Source of the DNA: Oscheius dolichura
Lineage: Eukaryota > Nematoda > Chromadorea > Rhabditida > Rhabditidae
Reading direction: 5' to 3'
Assembly: GCA_932521035.1 (NCBI GenBank)
Contig: OW051497.1
Span: 1,116,001 to 1,180,000 of the forward strand
DNA length: 64,000 bases
The notes below the pieces were generated by a model. It did no database searches and was not told where the DNA came from. It saw only the letters and a program-made list of their open reading frames with translations. How positions within the stretch are numbered: the stretch's first letter is position 1; each line of letters starts with the position of its first letter. The translations under genes were made by a program, and so were the position numbers. Positions 23,101 to 34,264 of the stretch are shown in pieces.

Positions 23101-25636
23101 CGCTCTAAACTGTCTCTAGGCTACTTTTATATGCCGGTGAGTACTAATTTAGCAGGAAAGCCCCGAAAAAGCGTTCGAAGATTCCTATAATCCCAAGTAT
23201 TGGCCGGGCGCAACCTGTCTCGGATCGAAGGGGAATTGTAGTTTCAACAATTCAGAATATGGCCAGGATCCTTGAGGGGAAGCGTACCTGGCGATTCAGG
23301 CATGCTTTTCCGTTTTCACATAGGCAAAAAACGTTTTTTGAACATCATCAACGCTTCCAGCGGCCTAAAATTACCCTAGGAACAGAACAACATCGAGCAA
23401 AGAAGCAAAAATGGCTACATATAATATTACACGCCCATTACAAGTGAGGTGAAATAAGAATGGGAATCGATGGGCTAGTAAAATCCTCTCGACGGGATTC
23501 AGAGTTGCAAGGTATAAGTAACAAGTAGTGCCTAGTTTATTGTTGTAAAAGAGGTGGTACACTATACGGGAAACCCAAGAAAAAATAAGCCTCTATAAGA
23601 CACAATTCGCTGTCTACCTTGTCCCCTCCCGTTACTTATGTGGTGTTGGGTTATTGTATCCCTTATGGATGGTTCCGGCCTTCCTGGAATAGGCAGTCTT
23701 CGTTCTGAAATTCGGATTTTTTCTGTACATTCACTTTCCACCCTTAACAATACTCACCTGGAGGTTAAACCTCCAAAGTTTCCAGGGGAGTCCTCGACCG
23801 TCGTGTCTGGCGAGGCAGTAGAGGAGCTCTATTCTGAGCATCTGAAATAATAATGTTTGCCCCCGACTACCTCCTCCTCACTTTGTCCGGCTCCGCCTGA
23901 GTCCAGAACTCTCCAGGTGCCTCGTGGAACATTCCTAGTTCCGTGGACCTCCTCCTCTCGTAGGAAGAGGTCCATCCAGGGCGCGGTCTCTCTTCGAGGC
24001 CTTGGCTCCCGAAAAAAAAGTTCTAGCGGAAGGTGAGATTCTGACTTACCCGGTTGTGGGGCCTCGGCGAGATGAGGTGGCGGTCGAGGAGGGAGGCCGG
24101 GCGTGGAAATCGGTCTCCTTGACAGGGTGAACGAGGAAGTGGGCCGGCTCCCCAAGTCGGCCTTTGTAGAAGGGCATGACCGGAGATGGAAGTGGCAGGT
24201 CGAACGGGGAATGCTAACAGGGAGTTTTTGCCGCTGCCCGGGAGAAAAGGGAAAGGAAACCCGTCCAGCTAGTCAATCAACCTGTCACACTGGTCAGCCT
24301 TGATAGTGATCGTCGCGACGGGGGGCCGCTGGGTGATTTGGCCACAAAACCTTCCGCTTTTGACCAACTGACCAAATCGGGATTGACGCTGTAGTTAACA
24401 TTTCCTGCTCTTTCATTTTAATTTCATGGAAGTTGACCTGCTAATACTTTCTTCGAAGACTCTTGACCCCTTACCATTAGTTTAGTACTATACCTCCACA
24501 TTTGGGCCCTTATGAAGTGTAAGGAGCCGATATGCAATGGTCGACGAGATAGGTGGGACCAAGAATGCAACAACATCTGGGCCAAGTAGCAATTTCTACT
24601 AAAATCTTTATATTCATCATTTTAGAGTTCCCGAAATAACTAATTCTTCCTCGACAAACTTAAGCAAACATGTTGTTTCGTCGCTTTTTACCAAAATAAG
24701 TCAAATTAGAAAGAAAGAAAGAACTAACCTCCGGCTCTTCTTCACCAATGCAAACGACCTCGGGGGTGATGAGTTCCCGTTCGGCGGTGGGCATTTCATA
24801 CGATTCCTAGATTGATTATAAGTAAATGTGTTAATATGAAACGTACTGAAAAGCAGTCTGGTATTCCGAAGAGAGTGTCATCCGAATCGATCACTGACAC
24901 ATCAGACACGGTAAACGATGATGTCATCTTATCTAAAATTTTAAAAATTGGCTTTATATCACTGTTTGGGCAAGAAAAAAGGAAGAATTTCTATAAAAAA
25001 AGGAAATAAAAAAAAAAAAAACAAGAATTTGTATTTAAAATGAAGTAAACAGTAAAAACAAGCAAAAAAAGTAAAAAAAAAAGAAATGGGCTGGAAGAGG
25101 CTGCGCCGGCGCCGCTGGATTACAGGTGCGGCTGCTGCCGACTTTCTACGTGTGCAGGTGCTCGAAATTGGCGCGCCCGTCGTTCTGCGAAGCGTAATTC
25201 GTTTTTAATGCTAGGGAACACTAGGGAGGGCATTTTCTATATTTTTTGGTAGCATTCGGGAGGCAATGGGGTGATCTACAATTATAAGCAACGTTTGTAA
25301 AGGGTAATGCGACAGTGAAACTGTGTGAGAGCGAAACAACAACCCTACCCGTTAGACCTTAGACACGGCGGCCACAGCCGACACACGGCTGTCTAACTGT
25401 GGCTGTCGTTTTTATCACAAAGTTAGCAACCCTTTGCCGATAAATCTAAGTAGCTATGGTTTTATGGCCCTAGATTTATGACAGCTAATACTTCCCCTGC
25501 TACGTTTTCCTAAACTGCGAGCAATTAGCTCTCCAAGACCTTGTGGGAAAGTGAATCTGTGGGAATTGACCTTACAACCATGCCTACGTTTCCCAAGGCC
25601 GGCCAATAATGTCTAATTCTTCTACTCTTTTAGACC
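23101..25636. other. Intergenic, no confident gene
   Basis: Several low-complexity and GC-rich stretches (23.85-24.25 kb is proline/arginine-coding in several frames and unconvincing) and A-rich DNA at 25.0-25.08 kb. One GCTGTCTAACTGTGGC motif lies at 25388-25403. Confidence 0.4.
25388..25403. repeat. Dispersed 16-mer GCTGTCTAACTGTGGC, copy
   Basis: Exact copy, preceded by CCACAGCCGACACACG so that a short palindrome forms, as at 27.6 kb. Confidence 0.7.
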
Positions 25637-26986
25637 ATGGCTAACGAGCTGGCATTATTCACATTCATTTTGAACCATATTCTTCTCTTTATTGGAATCA
25701 CTTCTTGTACACTGCTGCTTCTCGTTTCTGTGTAAGGATTAGCGCCAGAAAACGGGGGATAATAATGTTTAGAAAAAGGAATCTGATCAGAAGGGCGACC
25801 CTTCGTCTTTTACATTCGCTGGTGGCTCTCAATTTGGTCACTTATTTGACCGGTTAGTCCCACCTATACAGATGTCGCTGCCGTATCATAACACTGGTGA
25901 CGGGGTCCTGTTACGCCTAAAGCACCGAAATTGAGCCTCGAGGTGTAGTACTTCTGTTGTGGGCGTCATCATCGTCACAGCCATTTGTTCCGAAATGAAT
26001 ATGTGTAGATCCTCGATATAAATAGAGCTATAACTTCGTGATCTTACAGGAATCCCTTACTCTGTCTATTTCACCGTCTTTTGGAACCCTGATCTCCTGG
26101 ACTATAATCCCTTGGTTGTTTGGATAACCAATATCCTGGGAGTGATCAACATAAAAGGAAGTATAGTTATCCTAATTGGAATAGCTTGCGACCGCGTCTA
26201 CGTGAGTTCCCATAAAGTAGTCAAGTCTCCACCTAAAGGCCTTCTACAAGCCCACCAGCTACCGTTTCCTCAACCATGCCAAATATGCCAAAATTGCCAT
26301 TTACACCGGTCTATTGCTCGGAGTTACGGACTACTTTCTCCTGTTACTTCTCTCCCTTCCACTTCAAAGAGTACCCACTTGTGCTGCCCATGGTTGTTTC
26401 ATGGCGGACGATGCTAGGAGTATCACCAGTATTGGAAACGGGGTCAACATTCTATCAAGGAGACATAATGTTCTTATTTTTACAGATCCTGGGGCTTGTT
26501 TTCTTGCTAATAACCATCTTAATGGTGGTGAAATTGAAGATAATGAAGGTGAAGGCGGCTGTGGTCAAGACTACCCCGTCTACCTGTGCCAGGGATCTTA
26601 TTCGGTTCTCAAAGGCCTATTTTTCAGATATTCCTGGCTTAGATCCCAATTTAGGCGAATAAAATAGCGATGTGTTCTCTCCTATCCGGCACATTTCTAG
26701 CCGTTCCTGGAGTAGCTATCCTATTTGGGCATGCTGTAGCCTTTCATATCGGACCCTTCTTCTATACTGCGGTCATTTTGGCCGGTAAGGTTATTGCAGA
26801 AATGAGGAGAAGTTCTTCCCTGTAGGCTGTCTGAATAGTATCTCTCAGCTGGTAATGAACAGGGAACTGCAACTGGGACTGAAATCACTTGTTAAAAGAA
26901 AGCCCTGCCATCTGGGCATGACCTCCTCTACAGAAAGGGCTAATAAAGCTACAGTACTATCAAAGCCGTTAGAGTGCCCCCAATAA
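25637..26986 (+). CDS. Seven-transmembrane chemoreceptor, SRBC-like
   Basis: Exons 25637-25731, 25773-25852, 26050-26201, 26239-26442, 26486-about 26548, 26655-26784, 26826-26986; about 294 codons plus TAA, with AATAAA overlapping the stop. Membrane segments: LFTFILNHILLFIGITSCTL with LLLLVSV (TM1), RLLHSLVALNLVTYLTGIPY (TM2), NIKGSIVILIGIACDRVYAF (TM3 with the conserved CDR), IAIYTGLLLGVTDYFLLLLL (TM4), ILGLVFLLITILMVV (TM5), CSLLSGTFLAVPGVAILFGH (TM6) and FHIGPFFYTAVILAGC (TM7). The order, the DR-Y-A-F-Y-KPTSY turn after TM3 and the NREL.LGLKSL tail fit SRBC receptors of nematodes. The fifth donor has two equivalent choices (26549 or 26561). Confidence 0.75.
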
Positions 26987-27233
26987 AGCGTTTCTGTCAA
27001 TGTTTAAACTTGTGCTACCCAGTTGCAAAGAAGAAAAAGACAATAGGGAGGGCCTTTGCCAGAAGTACGGGATCATTGAGATTTCTGAGGTCATTTACCA
27101 AGCAGCATTTCATTCCCGTGTCTAAAGGTCTCGACTTCTATTCCTAAAAAATCAACAGTAAGTACAAAATAAAGGCATAAAGCCGATAAACGGTACGATG
27201 AAAAAAAAGGGAAAACAAAATGGAAAAATGGAT

Positions 27234-27573
27234 TTACTGCTCAACAATATATTCGTCTATAATCTGAATATCACTGTCATCATCGGAAGCATCATCGTCT
27301 TCGTCAGAGTCGGGAACTACAACATAATCCTCTTCCTAAATTGAATAGATTGAAAGATTGAAAGTAAATAAATATTTGTATAAATCAAAATACCTCTTGA
27401 TTCTCATCCAGCAGTTCAGCAGGATCCATCTCACGTCGTCCCCGAATCAACTCCAAAGCCTAAACAAGAACTAGATAAGCTTCTTAATTGTATGTTACCT
27501 TCGCAAGCTCTTCAATAGCCGACTGATCTATTAAGTCTGCTTCATTGTCTTCGACAACGAAGTTGCCGGACAT
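27234..27573 (-). CDS. Small acidic protein, 3 exons (80 aa)
   Basis: Exons 27573-27499, 27459-27394 and 27335-27234 close at exactly 81 codons including TAA. It begins MSGNFVVEDNEADLIDQ; the middle reads IEELAKALELIRGRREMDPA and the C-terminal third is highly acidic (VVPDSDEDDDASDDDSDIQI). No signal peptide and no cysteine. AATAAA lies about 65 bp beyond the stop. The acidic stretch suggests a nuclear or histone/nucleic-acid-related partner, but I recognise no family. Confidence 0.65.
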
Positions 27574-27603
27574 AGCTATAAAAAAATAAAATAGAAGTCA
27601 AAG

Positions 27604-27662
27604 TCTGAACCCAAGGCGCCACAGCCGACGCGGCTGTCTAACTGTGGCACCTTGGGTTCAGA
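27604..27662. repeat. Perfect hairpin containing the dispersed GCTGTCTAACTGTGGC motif
   Basis: TCTGAACCCAAGG plus GCCACAG (27604-27624) is the reverse complement of CTGTGGC plus CCTTGGGTTCAGA (27642-27662) with a single unpaired base, around a short loop. Copies elsewhere keep only the inner part. Confidence 0.85.
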
Positions 27663-27770
27663 TTTCTCTATTTCCTCTAGGAATCGGACAGGAAGTCCCA
27701 CGCCTAGCGCTCCTACGATGCCAGGAACGGGCTTGTTATCTAGAAATTCTAAAAGTTTACGGTTAAGCTG

Positions 27771-28546
27771 AGACCGAATACCAGGTACCACGTGAAAATG
27801 AGCTCACCCGTTACGTTTGAAGTCGCGCTAAGCAAAGACGTTGAAGTGGAGCTCCTCCTGGCCGAGGCTACCGCAGACGCATTGCTACTACCCGCCAGCC
27901 CAGTGACAACGGCAGTCAACCTGGTTCTCAGTCAACCCGCGGTTCAACCAATGCCCACACAGTCGGGGCCGGGTCCCACATCTTTTCCATGGGGGCCAGA
28001 AGCGATGCGCAACCCCAACATAAAATGCTACGGGTGCGATCAGCAGGGGCACATCAAGCGCAGTTGCCCGCACAACCCCAAGCTCGCAAAGGGAAACGGT
28101 CAGCGAAGGCAGAATCCTGGCAATCAGGAACCTCAGGGACCATGGGGACCCACCCAGGTATGGACCCACAGCAGGGACAGTGGGCACCAGCTGGAAACAC
28201 CTTCACAGGTGGACAAGGAACTTGGGGACACAACCCAGGGCAAGGAGGATGGAATCAACCACCACAGAGTCAGTGGAACCAGCCTCCACAGGGTCAGTGG
28301 AACACACCCTAGCAAGGACAGTGGAATAATCCCCAGATGCCACCGTGGGTAAGTCAACAGGGGCAGGTTCCCCAGGGCGGTTGTCCGTTAAACACGAACT
28401 CAAATGTTATTCCCCAGGGAAACCAGGGGCAACCTAATATTCAAGCTGTTCAAGTACAGGAAGGAGCACCGGTCCAGGTCAATCACCAGGAAACGTCCGT
28501 TGGTACGCAGAGGACTAACTCCCAAGGGGCGCCGCCATTCTTCTAA
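27771..28546 (+). pseudogene. LTR-retroelement gag fragment with CCHC zinc knuckle
   Basis: Gag-type nucleocapsid: CYGCDQQGHIKRSCP is a CX2CX4HX4C-type knuckle, preceded by a Pro/Ala-rich region and followed by a Gln/Pro/Trp/Gly-rich segment interrupted by a stop near 28310. The frame then resumes and ends APPFF. The same gag, with an internal deletion, lies inverted at 55.6-56.3 kb. The start region 27793-27940 differs from the other copy. No protease or polymerase follows, so this is a remnant. Confidence 0.75.
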
Positions 28547-28680
28547 CCCAAACGCTTTGAAACTACTTGCAAAGAGTTAAACAAGAGTCAGGATATACGG
28601 TCAAAAGGGCTTCTACTGCACTAGTGAGCTACTGTTGCCTATTGCTCCTACGTTTTACACTTGAAAAGGCGGCAGCAATG
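28497..28680 (+). repeat. Direct repeat of gag 3' end, shared with 33067-33240
   Basis: Nearly identical over about 175 bp, from CGTTGGTACGCAGAGGACTA to the AGCTACTGTTGCCTATTGCT region. Confidence 0.85.
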
Positions 28681-28905
28681 CTTATTCGCAGCCGGCGCCA
28701 TGCACCAGGTTCTTTCCGCGCAAAAAGATTAATTGCAAAGGAAAACAAAAAAAACTGACCAATAGGAGGAGGACGGACAGGGGGTGCGGCCGGCGTAACT
28801 GCTGTGGAAGGAGAGGACCGGATGGTAGACGGCTCGGCGGGGCGCGGCGGAGAGGACAGGCAGATAACGGACTCGGAAGAGCTAGAGAAACAAGGGGTAG
28901 CCATC
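28660..28905 (-). repeat. Dispersed GGCGCC repeat, copy 2 (with short Ser/Pro ORF)
   Basis: On the minus strand a short ORF starts MATPCFSSSSESVICLSSPP. The 59.15-58.98 kb copy has a similar start (MAAS.. then SSVIWLSPPR). It is either a small gene carried by the repeat or conserved non-coding sequence. Confidence 0.5.
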
Positions 28906-28962
28906 TGAAAACAGGAAGTTAGCTGCTTCTAAGAGAAGCGACCCACGACCAAAGCCAGAAAA

Positions 28963-29110
28963 GAGAATGACTTCCTGGAAATACAAATGACCAGAGTTGG
29001 TCAAATCTTAACCAGTTTCTTAACCATTTCTTAACCAGATTCGACTTTTCCAAATTTGACCAGTTCCATTTTCCAGGGGAGGCGGTGGGATCGGCTCTTG
29101 GAGAGCATAA
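28963..29110 (+). repeat. Dispersed GGATCGGCTCTTGGAG repeat, copy 2
   Basis: Same pattern as 21711-21860, here with a triplicated TTAACCA(G/T)T element. Confidence 0.75.
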
Positions 29111-29357
29111 CAGTGATTTTATGGGCTTGTCCAGTTTAGAGACACTGTAAGGAATCTCGGATACTGCTAGACGGCGGGTTAAGAGATTTACGGGAAATCA
29201 ATAAGCATAAAGACCTAACTGAAACTGTTTCTTCGTTCAAATGGGCCACCCTCGACGGCAGGGACGTCACGCGAACCTCTCTTCAGCCCCCTCCGCCAGT
29301 TTCCAAGTATAAGGAATTGACGAAGTGCTTTCTCGTTTTCAGATAGCCCTTTGCAAA

Positions 29358-29450
29358 AAACTGAGAGATGCGATTTCGCCAAGAACACACCTCCCCGACT
29401 GCTCTCCCTCTACCACAGTTTCAAAGAAACAGTTTCAGTTATCGAAATTT
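29358..29450 (+). repeat. Dispersed GAGAGATGCGATTTCGCCAA repeat, copy 2
   Basis: Matches 23015-23100 with a 20-bp insertion (TCAAAGAAACAGTTTCAG, itself palindromic) inside the CACAGTTT...ATCGAAATTTCGAAC end. Confidence 0.85.
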
Positions 29451-29658
29451 CGAACGGTACTTGAAGAGGGGATTGAGAAGAATAGGGCAGATAACAGGAG
29501 AACTGAAAGAAAAAGGCCCGTGCCGTCAAGTCCAAGTATAGGCCGCCTGGTCAGGGAGAAATGAGTAGGACTGTCAAGCTCAGGTCCAATTCAAGTCAAA
29601 GCCAAGTGAAGTTATCCAATTTGACCAAGTCTGGATTAGGGCCAGCTCATTCTCCGCC

Positions 29659-29917
29659 ATGCTGCCAACTGAGCCGACTGTCTCATCTCCCGCTCCGCCC
29701 GCTCTCGGCTGTTCCCCCGCCATGCCTCCTGCGACTTCTCCGGCTCCTGCGCCGGCCGAGGAGCCTCGCCCCAATCGCGTATGTTTCTATTTACTACATT
29801 ATTATAAAGGTCTACTTTTAGGGGCGGCGATTTGACGTCGACGACACCTGCCTCCTGCGCTTTGTGTTGCTGAAGGCACAGGCTAAAGCCCATAGGGCTC
29901 GCAGATTGGAAAAGTAA
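29659..29917 (+). CDS. Small proline-rich then basic protein, 2 exons (71 aa)
   Basis: Exons 29659-29778 and 29822-29917 (TAA) join in frame over a 43-nt intron. Exon 1 is Pro/Ala/Ser-rich (ATSPAPAPAEEPRPNR). Exon 2 reads GRRFDVDDTCLLRFVLLKAQ and ends in a basic helix rich in Lys/Arg/His. No signal peptide. Family not recognised. Confidence 0.45.
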
Positions 29918-30117
29918 AAGGTTCTTGTTCATGTGTTTTTCTTGTCGTTTTTTTTCGTGGTCCTTAGTTTCTTCTTTATCAACATCAAAACTTGGTGTAT
30001 ATATTTCTTGATTCACAAACTCCAAAGATATCAGCTTTGGTTGCTGCAAGGATGCTCCCGTTTCCCAAGGCTTTTTTTATATTTTTATTTAAGAGGGAGT
30101 AAAGTGCTTTTGTGCCT

Positions 30118-30465
30118 CTAGGGCCGGAGTCCTTTTGTGCCTCTAGGGGCGGAATCATGAATGGCCTGATTCAGCATCTGCACATCTAACTTTTCATGTA
30201 CTGTTGGTATGGAGTTTGCGATGTCAAAACCTGGTACGGAAACAGGCTCGGATAGCGGCGGCGAGGTTGATACGAGAATATCATAGAAAGCTGCCACGTC
30301 CCGGTGATATCCGTAAGTCATTCCTGGCATCTTTAACTCCTCGAAATCTGCATAGTGTGGAACATTTTTGTAAATTGCCTCAGGTGATTCTGATTCATTG
30401 CATCTATTAATTTGCTTTTCTCGCTTTTTTACGAATGGATGGATAGCAAAATACTGCTGACGCAT
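30118..30465 (-). CDS. Candidate single-exon gene, unknown function (115 aa)
   Basis: ATG-initiated open frame with balanced composition: YKNVPHYADFEELKMPGMTY, then VAAFYDILVSTSPPLSEPVS. Not low complexity, no signal peptide, no recognised domain. Could be an exon of a larger gene; the flanks are repeat-poor. Confidence 0.4.
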   Translation of the reverse strand: MRQQYFAIHPFVKKREKQINRCNESESPEAIYKNVPHYADFEELKMPGMTYGYHRDVAAFYDILVSTSPPLSEPVSVPGFDIANSIPTVHEKLDVQMLNQAIHDSAPRGTKGLRP

Positions 30466-30620
30466 CTTTTCATTTCAGTTCAACTGACATTGTGATTTTT
30501 GCAATTGGAACGTCGCTTATCGCACGTAGCATGCCCAAAAAACATTGCTGTTTTGATTAGTCACTGCTTTCATTTAAACAGCTCCCTTTATAAGGCTGTC
30601 ACAGTTCAGAAGGACACAAG

Positions 30621-30975
30621 ATGTCCTGTCTTATTCAACTCCTGCCCCTTCTCTGTGTTGGACTAGCCTACGGCGGCCTCAACTGTCTAACCTTCGAGGG
30701 GAAATCTTTAAATGCCCCGTCCGTGTGGTGCTGAGAGCTGTTATACCGTGGCCATCCGCCATAACCTCGGGGCGATTCACAAAGGAGGCTGTGACCTTCA
30801 GGGCGCATGCAAAGTTAGACGATATGAGCTGACCGAAAGCCACCTTGAGCACTACTTCCAAATCAAGTTTCCTGTTGGAGTTAAAAAAGGACGCTTCGGA
30901 CTTTCTTGCTGCAAGTGCAACAACTGCAACCCTACCAGGGCGGTCCGTCGTCTGCCCTTCTCCTTCTCTAATTAG
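30621..30975 (+). pseudogene. Ly6-like secreted protein, frameshifted copy
   Basis: Signal peptide MSCLIQLLPLLCVGLAYGG aligns with the downstream gene. After about 30 codons the frame breaks (TGA near 30732), while the homologous sequence continues in another frame (GAESCYTVAIRH...HKGGCDLQGAC...) to the hallmark CCKCNNCN end. A single extra base in the run TTTAAATG near 30709 would explain the shift. It may be a pseudogene or assembly error. AATAAA follows at 30986. Confidence 0.65.
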
Positions 30976-31234
30976 CGAACCAGATAATAAACATTTGTGC
31001 ATTGTGATTATTTTAAAGAGATTGCTTTCTCTGCCCATCAGAAAACGTGAGGGGAAGACCGCTGCGAAAAAAACATTTGAATCATTCTCTTCGGGGAGAT
31101 GAAGCATTCTCCTTTCGAAAGAATGTGTCATTCTCGAAAATAGCTAGCCAGCTCAGTATTTGTTTCTTTTTGGAGAATGAGAAGCCAATAATTCTCCGTT
31201 ATAAAGACTCCCTTTCTGTCCAGGACAATACAAG

Positions 31235-31600
31235 ATGTCTCGTCTTATTCTCCTGCTTCCCCTTCTCGGGATTGGATTGGTCTACGGCGGGCGCATCTGC
31301 AACACCTTCTACGACAATGAGCCAAGTGGTACAGAAACGTGTGACGGCTACTGCTACAAGATCACAATTCGCGACAAGAATAACCACAATGAGATTCTGG
31401 CTAATAAAGGAGGCTGTGACACCGAACGAGCCTGCATGCTGTCCAATCCACCCAAGCCACTGCCTTCAGACGACCTTCTCAAGTATTTCGGCATCACCCT
31501 TCCTCGTGGAGCTGAAGGATTCGCTAGAAAAGAGTGCTGTGAAGCCGACCACTGCAATTCCAGGCAAGCCATATATTTCCGATCACCTACCAACCCTTAA
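31235..31600 (+). CDS. Ly6/three-finger-like small secreted protein (121 aa)
   Basis: Single exon. Signal peptide MSRLILLLPLLGIGLVYGG, then CNTFYDN...CDGYCYKITI..., GGCDTERAC and the C-terminal signature CCEADHCNS. The paired cysteines ending in CCxxxxCN are typical of Ly6/uPAR-type three-finger domains in nematodes. No clear GPI signal, so probably secreted. It lies 260 bp downstream of its broken paralog in the same orientation (tandem duplication). AATAAA at about 31629. Confidence 0.75.
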   Translation: MSRLILLLPLLGIGLVYGGRICNTFYDNEPSGTETCDGYCYKITIRDKNNHNEILANKGGCDTERACMLSNPPKPLPSDDLLKYFGITLPRGAEGFARKECCEADHCNSRQAIYFRSPTNP

Positions 31601-31939
31601 AGCCAATATGTAGCGAAAAGTGAAGTTAATAAAGCTTTGTTTAATATGATTATGGTATTTCTACCTTTTTGTACATTCCTATCAAGCCACAAGGTTTCTT
31701 TGAGTTTCTCTTTTTAAAATAGTGATACCTCTAAGCTTCTTCTCCAGTTTCCTCCATGGTGAACGAGGCATTCCTTCAAGGTTGTCAGATAACAAGTCTT
31801 GGGCAAGGTCTCGACAGTCCCGCCCTGTCAAGTCGTTTCGACCAGATCGGCTCATCCAACAGTCATTCAGCGTCTTACTCTTCTCCTGTGATGTCTTCTT
31901 TTTATAAACGTGGGTACCTGCTAATGCTTCTAATTCCAG

Positions 31940-32219
31940 ATGCCTACGATCTTTGCCAGCAAACACGAAGGCGAGGTCATGGAGGTGACAGTCGACTACG
32001 ACTGTACTGCGATACAGCTGAAGACGAAGATTGCCGCCACTAGTGGATTGTCCCCGCAGTCTGTTGTCCTCTTCTTCGACAGTATGTTTTTCTTTCCATG
32101 TTCTTTTAGTACTTGTTTTTCAAAATAAATACTGATTTTCTTTAGACGGAGAGCTGGTAGGCAGAAACCCCTTAAGTGTTTATGGGGTCGGCGACGGTTC
32201 GACGATTGACTACTACTAG
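31940..32219 (+). CDS. Ubiquitin-like protein, 2 visible exons (71 aa)
   Basis: Exons 31940-32081 and 32146-32219 (TAG). The translation has a ubiquitin-like beta-grasp pattern: strand 1-2 (MPTIFASKHEGEVMEVTVDY), helix (CTAIQLKTKIAATSGLSPQS), strand 3 (VVLFFDNGELVG), then NPLSVYGVGDGSTIDYY, matching ubiquitin's L..Y.I...STL. No C-terminal GG, so conjugation is unlikely and a stand-alone binding domain is more plausible. The splice acceptor sits directly at the ATG. The intron in the beta-3 region is at the same place as in the copies at 40.1, 57 and 60.6 kb. Confidence 0.65.
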
Positions 32220-32230
32220 CCCTTTTCGGA

Positions 32231-32312
32231 AAACTGAGAGATGCGATTTCGCCAAGAACACACCTCCCCGATTGCCGCCCTCTGCCACAGTTTATCGAAA
32301 TTTCACACGATT
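32231..32312 (+). repeat. Dispersed GAGAGATGCGATTTCGCCAA repeat, copy 3
   Basis: Begins 11 bp after the ubiquitin-like stop; near-identical to 23015-23100. Confidence 0.85.
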
Positions 32313-33066
32313 TCTCTCGGGATAAGGGTCGCGGAATAGTTATTATGAAATGCTGGACCCCTAATACGTTGGCTACGCAGCCTACCAATACCAGATAGGC
32401 AACCAATATCAGTAGAAAAGAAGGTAGGCAACCAATATCATCCCTCACCAATACCATTTATATGCGTGAAGAGTATCTCCATCACGGATCCGGTAGTGTT
32501 TCAATTTCTTGAAGTCGTCAAGAGTGCCACCTGAATACAACCCCATTACTACTCTTTTCTATTCAAAATCTACAATTAAATGTAACCAAGACATCGACCA
32601 TTCGGATGCCCAGGGTGGCAGCGATGCCGGCGGTGACGTTGACGACTGTAGAGCTCGGCCGGTATCCCAAGAGGGGGAAGCGCCTGCCCTCAAAGACAAA
32701 GTCGAGCTTCATCCCATAATCTGAAAGCTGGGCGCTTATATGTTTTCGCTGTGACTGTAACTATTATCCAGAAAGCGCCTGCTTTGCTCTCGTACTGCTT
32801 ATTGCCCGAACATTGCTTAAGCCGATAATAGAAGGATTCTACACATTCTAGAGACTCAAAGAGTTGTACAGACGTAAGGGTATTTTTCCCAGGGTCATCT
32901 GCTTACTATTCTTTATCGCTTTTATAGAAGCAGGTTCAAAACTGTTTGCTGTTTTCAATCTACACGTTTTGAAAGCAAGGCAAGTCCAAAAAGCGCTCGC
33001 AACACTAATACCTCGGTTTATTCGCTGAATGTCAAAGCTATTTGCTGTAATAAAGTAAGAGAATAG

Positions 33067-33530
33067 TCCGTTGGTACGCAGAGGACTAACTCCCAAGGGG
33101 CGCCGCCATTCTTCTAACCCAAACGCTTTGAAACTACTTGCAAAGAGTTAAACAAGAGTTAGGATATGCGGTCAAAAGAGCTTCTACTGCACTAGTGAGC
33201 TACTGTTGCCTATTGCTCCTACGTTTTACACTTGGAAAGCGCAGCAGCGTTCAGCTTTAAGCGTTGTCCTAATCCAAAAACGCAAATCAAATAAAAGGCC
33301 GCAGGAATGCTCATTTGCAGCCGGCGTCTGGGTGAAAGGGTGAGCTGTCAAGGTACGAGTCAGAACATGGACAACAGACGACAGAAGACAGAGGTCAGCC
33401 CAGGGATGGAGGACAGAAGATCCGAAGGATCCAATTATTTTCGTCGGACCGAGGACGGCCCTCAGGTAAAAGGAGGAGCTATAAAGGTTTCAATCCCTCG
33501 CCTGATGAATCATTTCCAGGCGTGCCGCCG
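33067..33530 (+). mobile_element. LTR-retroelement 3' end/leader remnant
   Basis: 33067-33240 repeats the gag 3' end of 28.5 kb. 33340-33530 (...CAGAACATGGACAACAGACG..., then GGAGCTATAAAGGTTTCAAT with a TATA box) matches 54090-54280 inverted. The segment 33483-33545 also matches 56499-56551 inverted, upstream of the gag there, as expected for an LTR or leader sequence. Confidence 0.65.
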
Positions 33531-34264
33531 AAAGACAACAACGGCCGAAGGAGACGCTGCCAGGCGCCGGTCGCGAACGGTTGCCTCGCCTTCCCTGCCC
33601 GAACCATCCAGAGACCTCATATTACCGTCAGATAAAACCTATTAGCACTTGTTCCCTGTGTTCCGGTCAACAACATCTAGTGGGGGACGCCTCAACTTTA
33701 CTCCTGCACTGGATCCAAATCCTTCTCAGTTTCGATAATTTGTATAATCGTTGGCTTAGGAAATAATTTGCTCTCATGGCCAGCATATAAATTAGCGGTC
33801 ATTCTATTAATACCCCCGGGGTAGCCGGCTCTGACGTCAAATATCACGGATTATTCTGCCCTTCCCACTGAAAGGGAAATAAAAATAATTCAAACGCCTG
33901 TGAAAGAAAGACATCAGAAGACAGCAGAAGATTTTCAATTGACGCATTGATGCTACCGTATGATTTGTCTGATTGAAGAAACCTTTTCTGTTGAAGTGAA
34001 GAGGACAAATGTCTCGTAACCAATGGTTTATTGAACATAATTTTTTTTCACAAAACTGTTAAAAGCTTCTAGGTCTCTTATATAGAACCAAGGGAGCCAG
34101 GCTCCAATTCACGTAAAAGACGAAATGGCCTATATCGAGAAGACGTATCCACCTCATCAAACTGGAAGTTACTAAATTAATCACAAGATAATAGCCTTCA
34201 TACCCCGTAATGTTTGTGTTGATGGCCGAAATACCAATAATGTTACCAACCGAGTATTGGGGGG
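33531..34264 (+). other. Insertion absent from the inverted copy
   Basis: About 735 bp separate the leader-like segment from the 2-kb repeat here, but almost nothing separates them at 54.09 kb. No ORF of interest. Confidence 0.5.

Noticed and set aside
23829..24303. Overlapping Pro/Arg-rich ORFs on both strands
   Set aside because: GC-rich composition opens many frames; no conserved motif and no exon structure.
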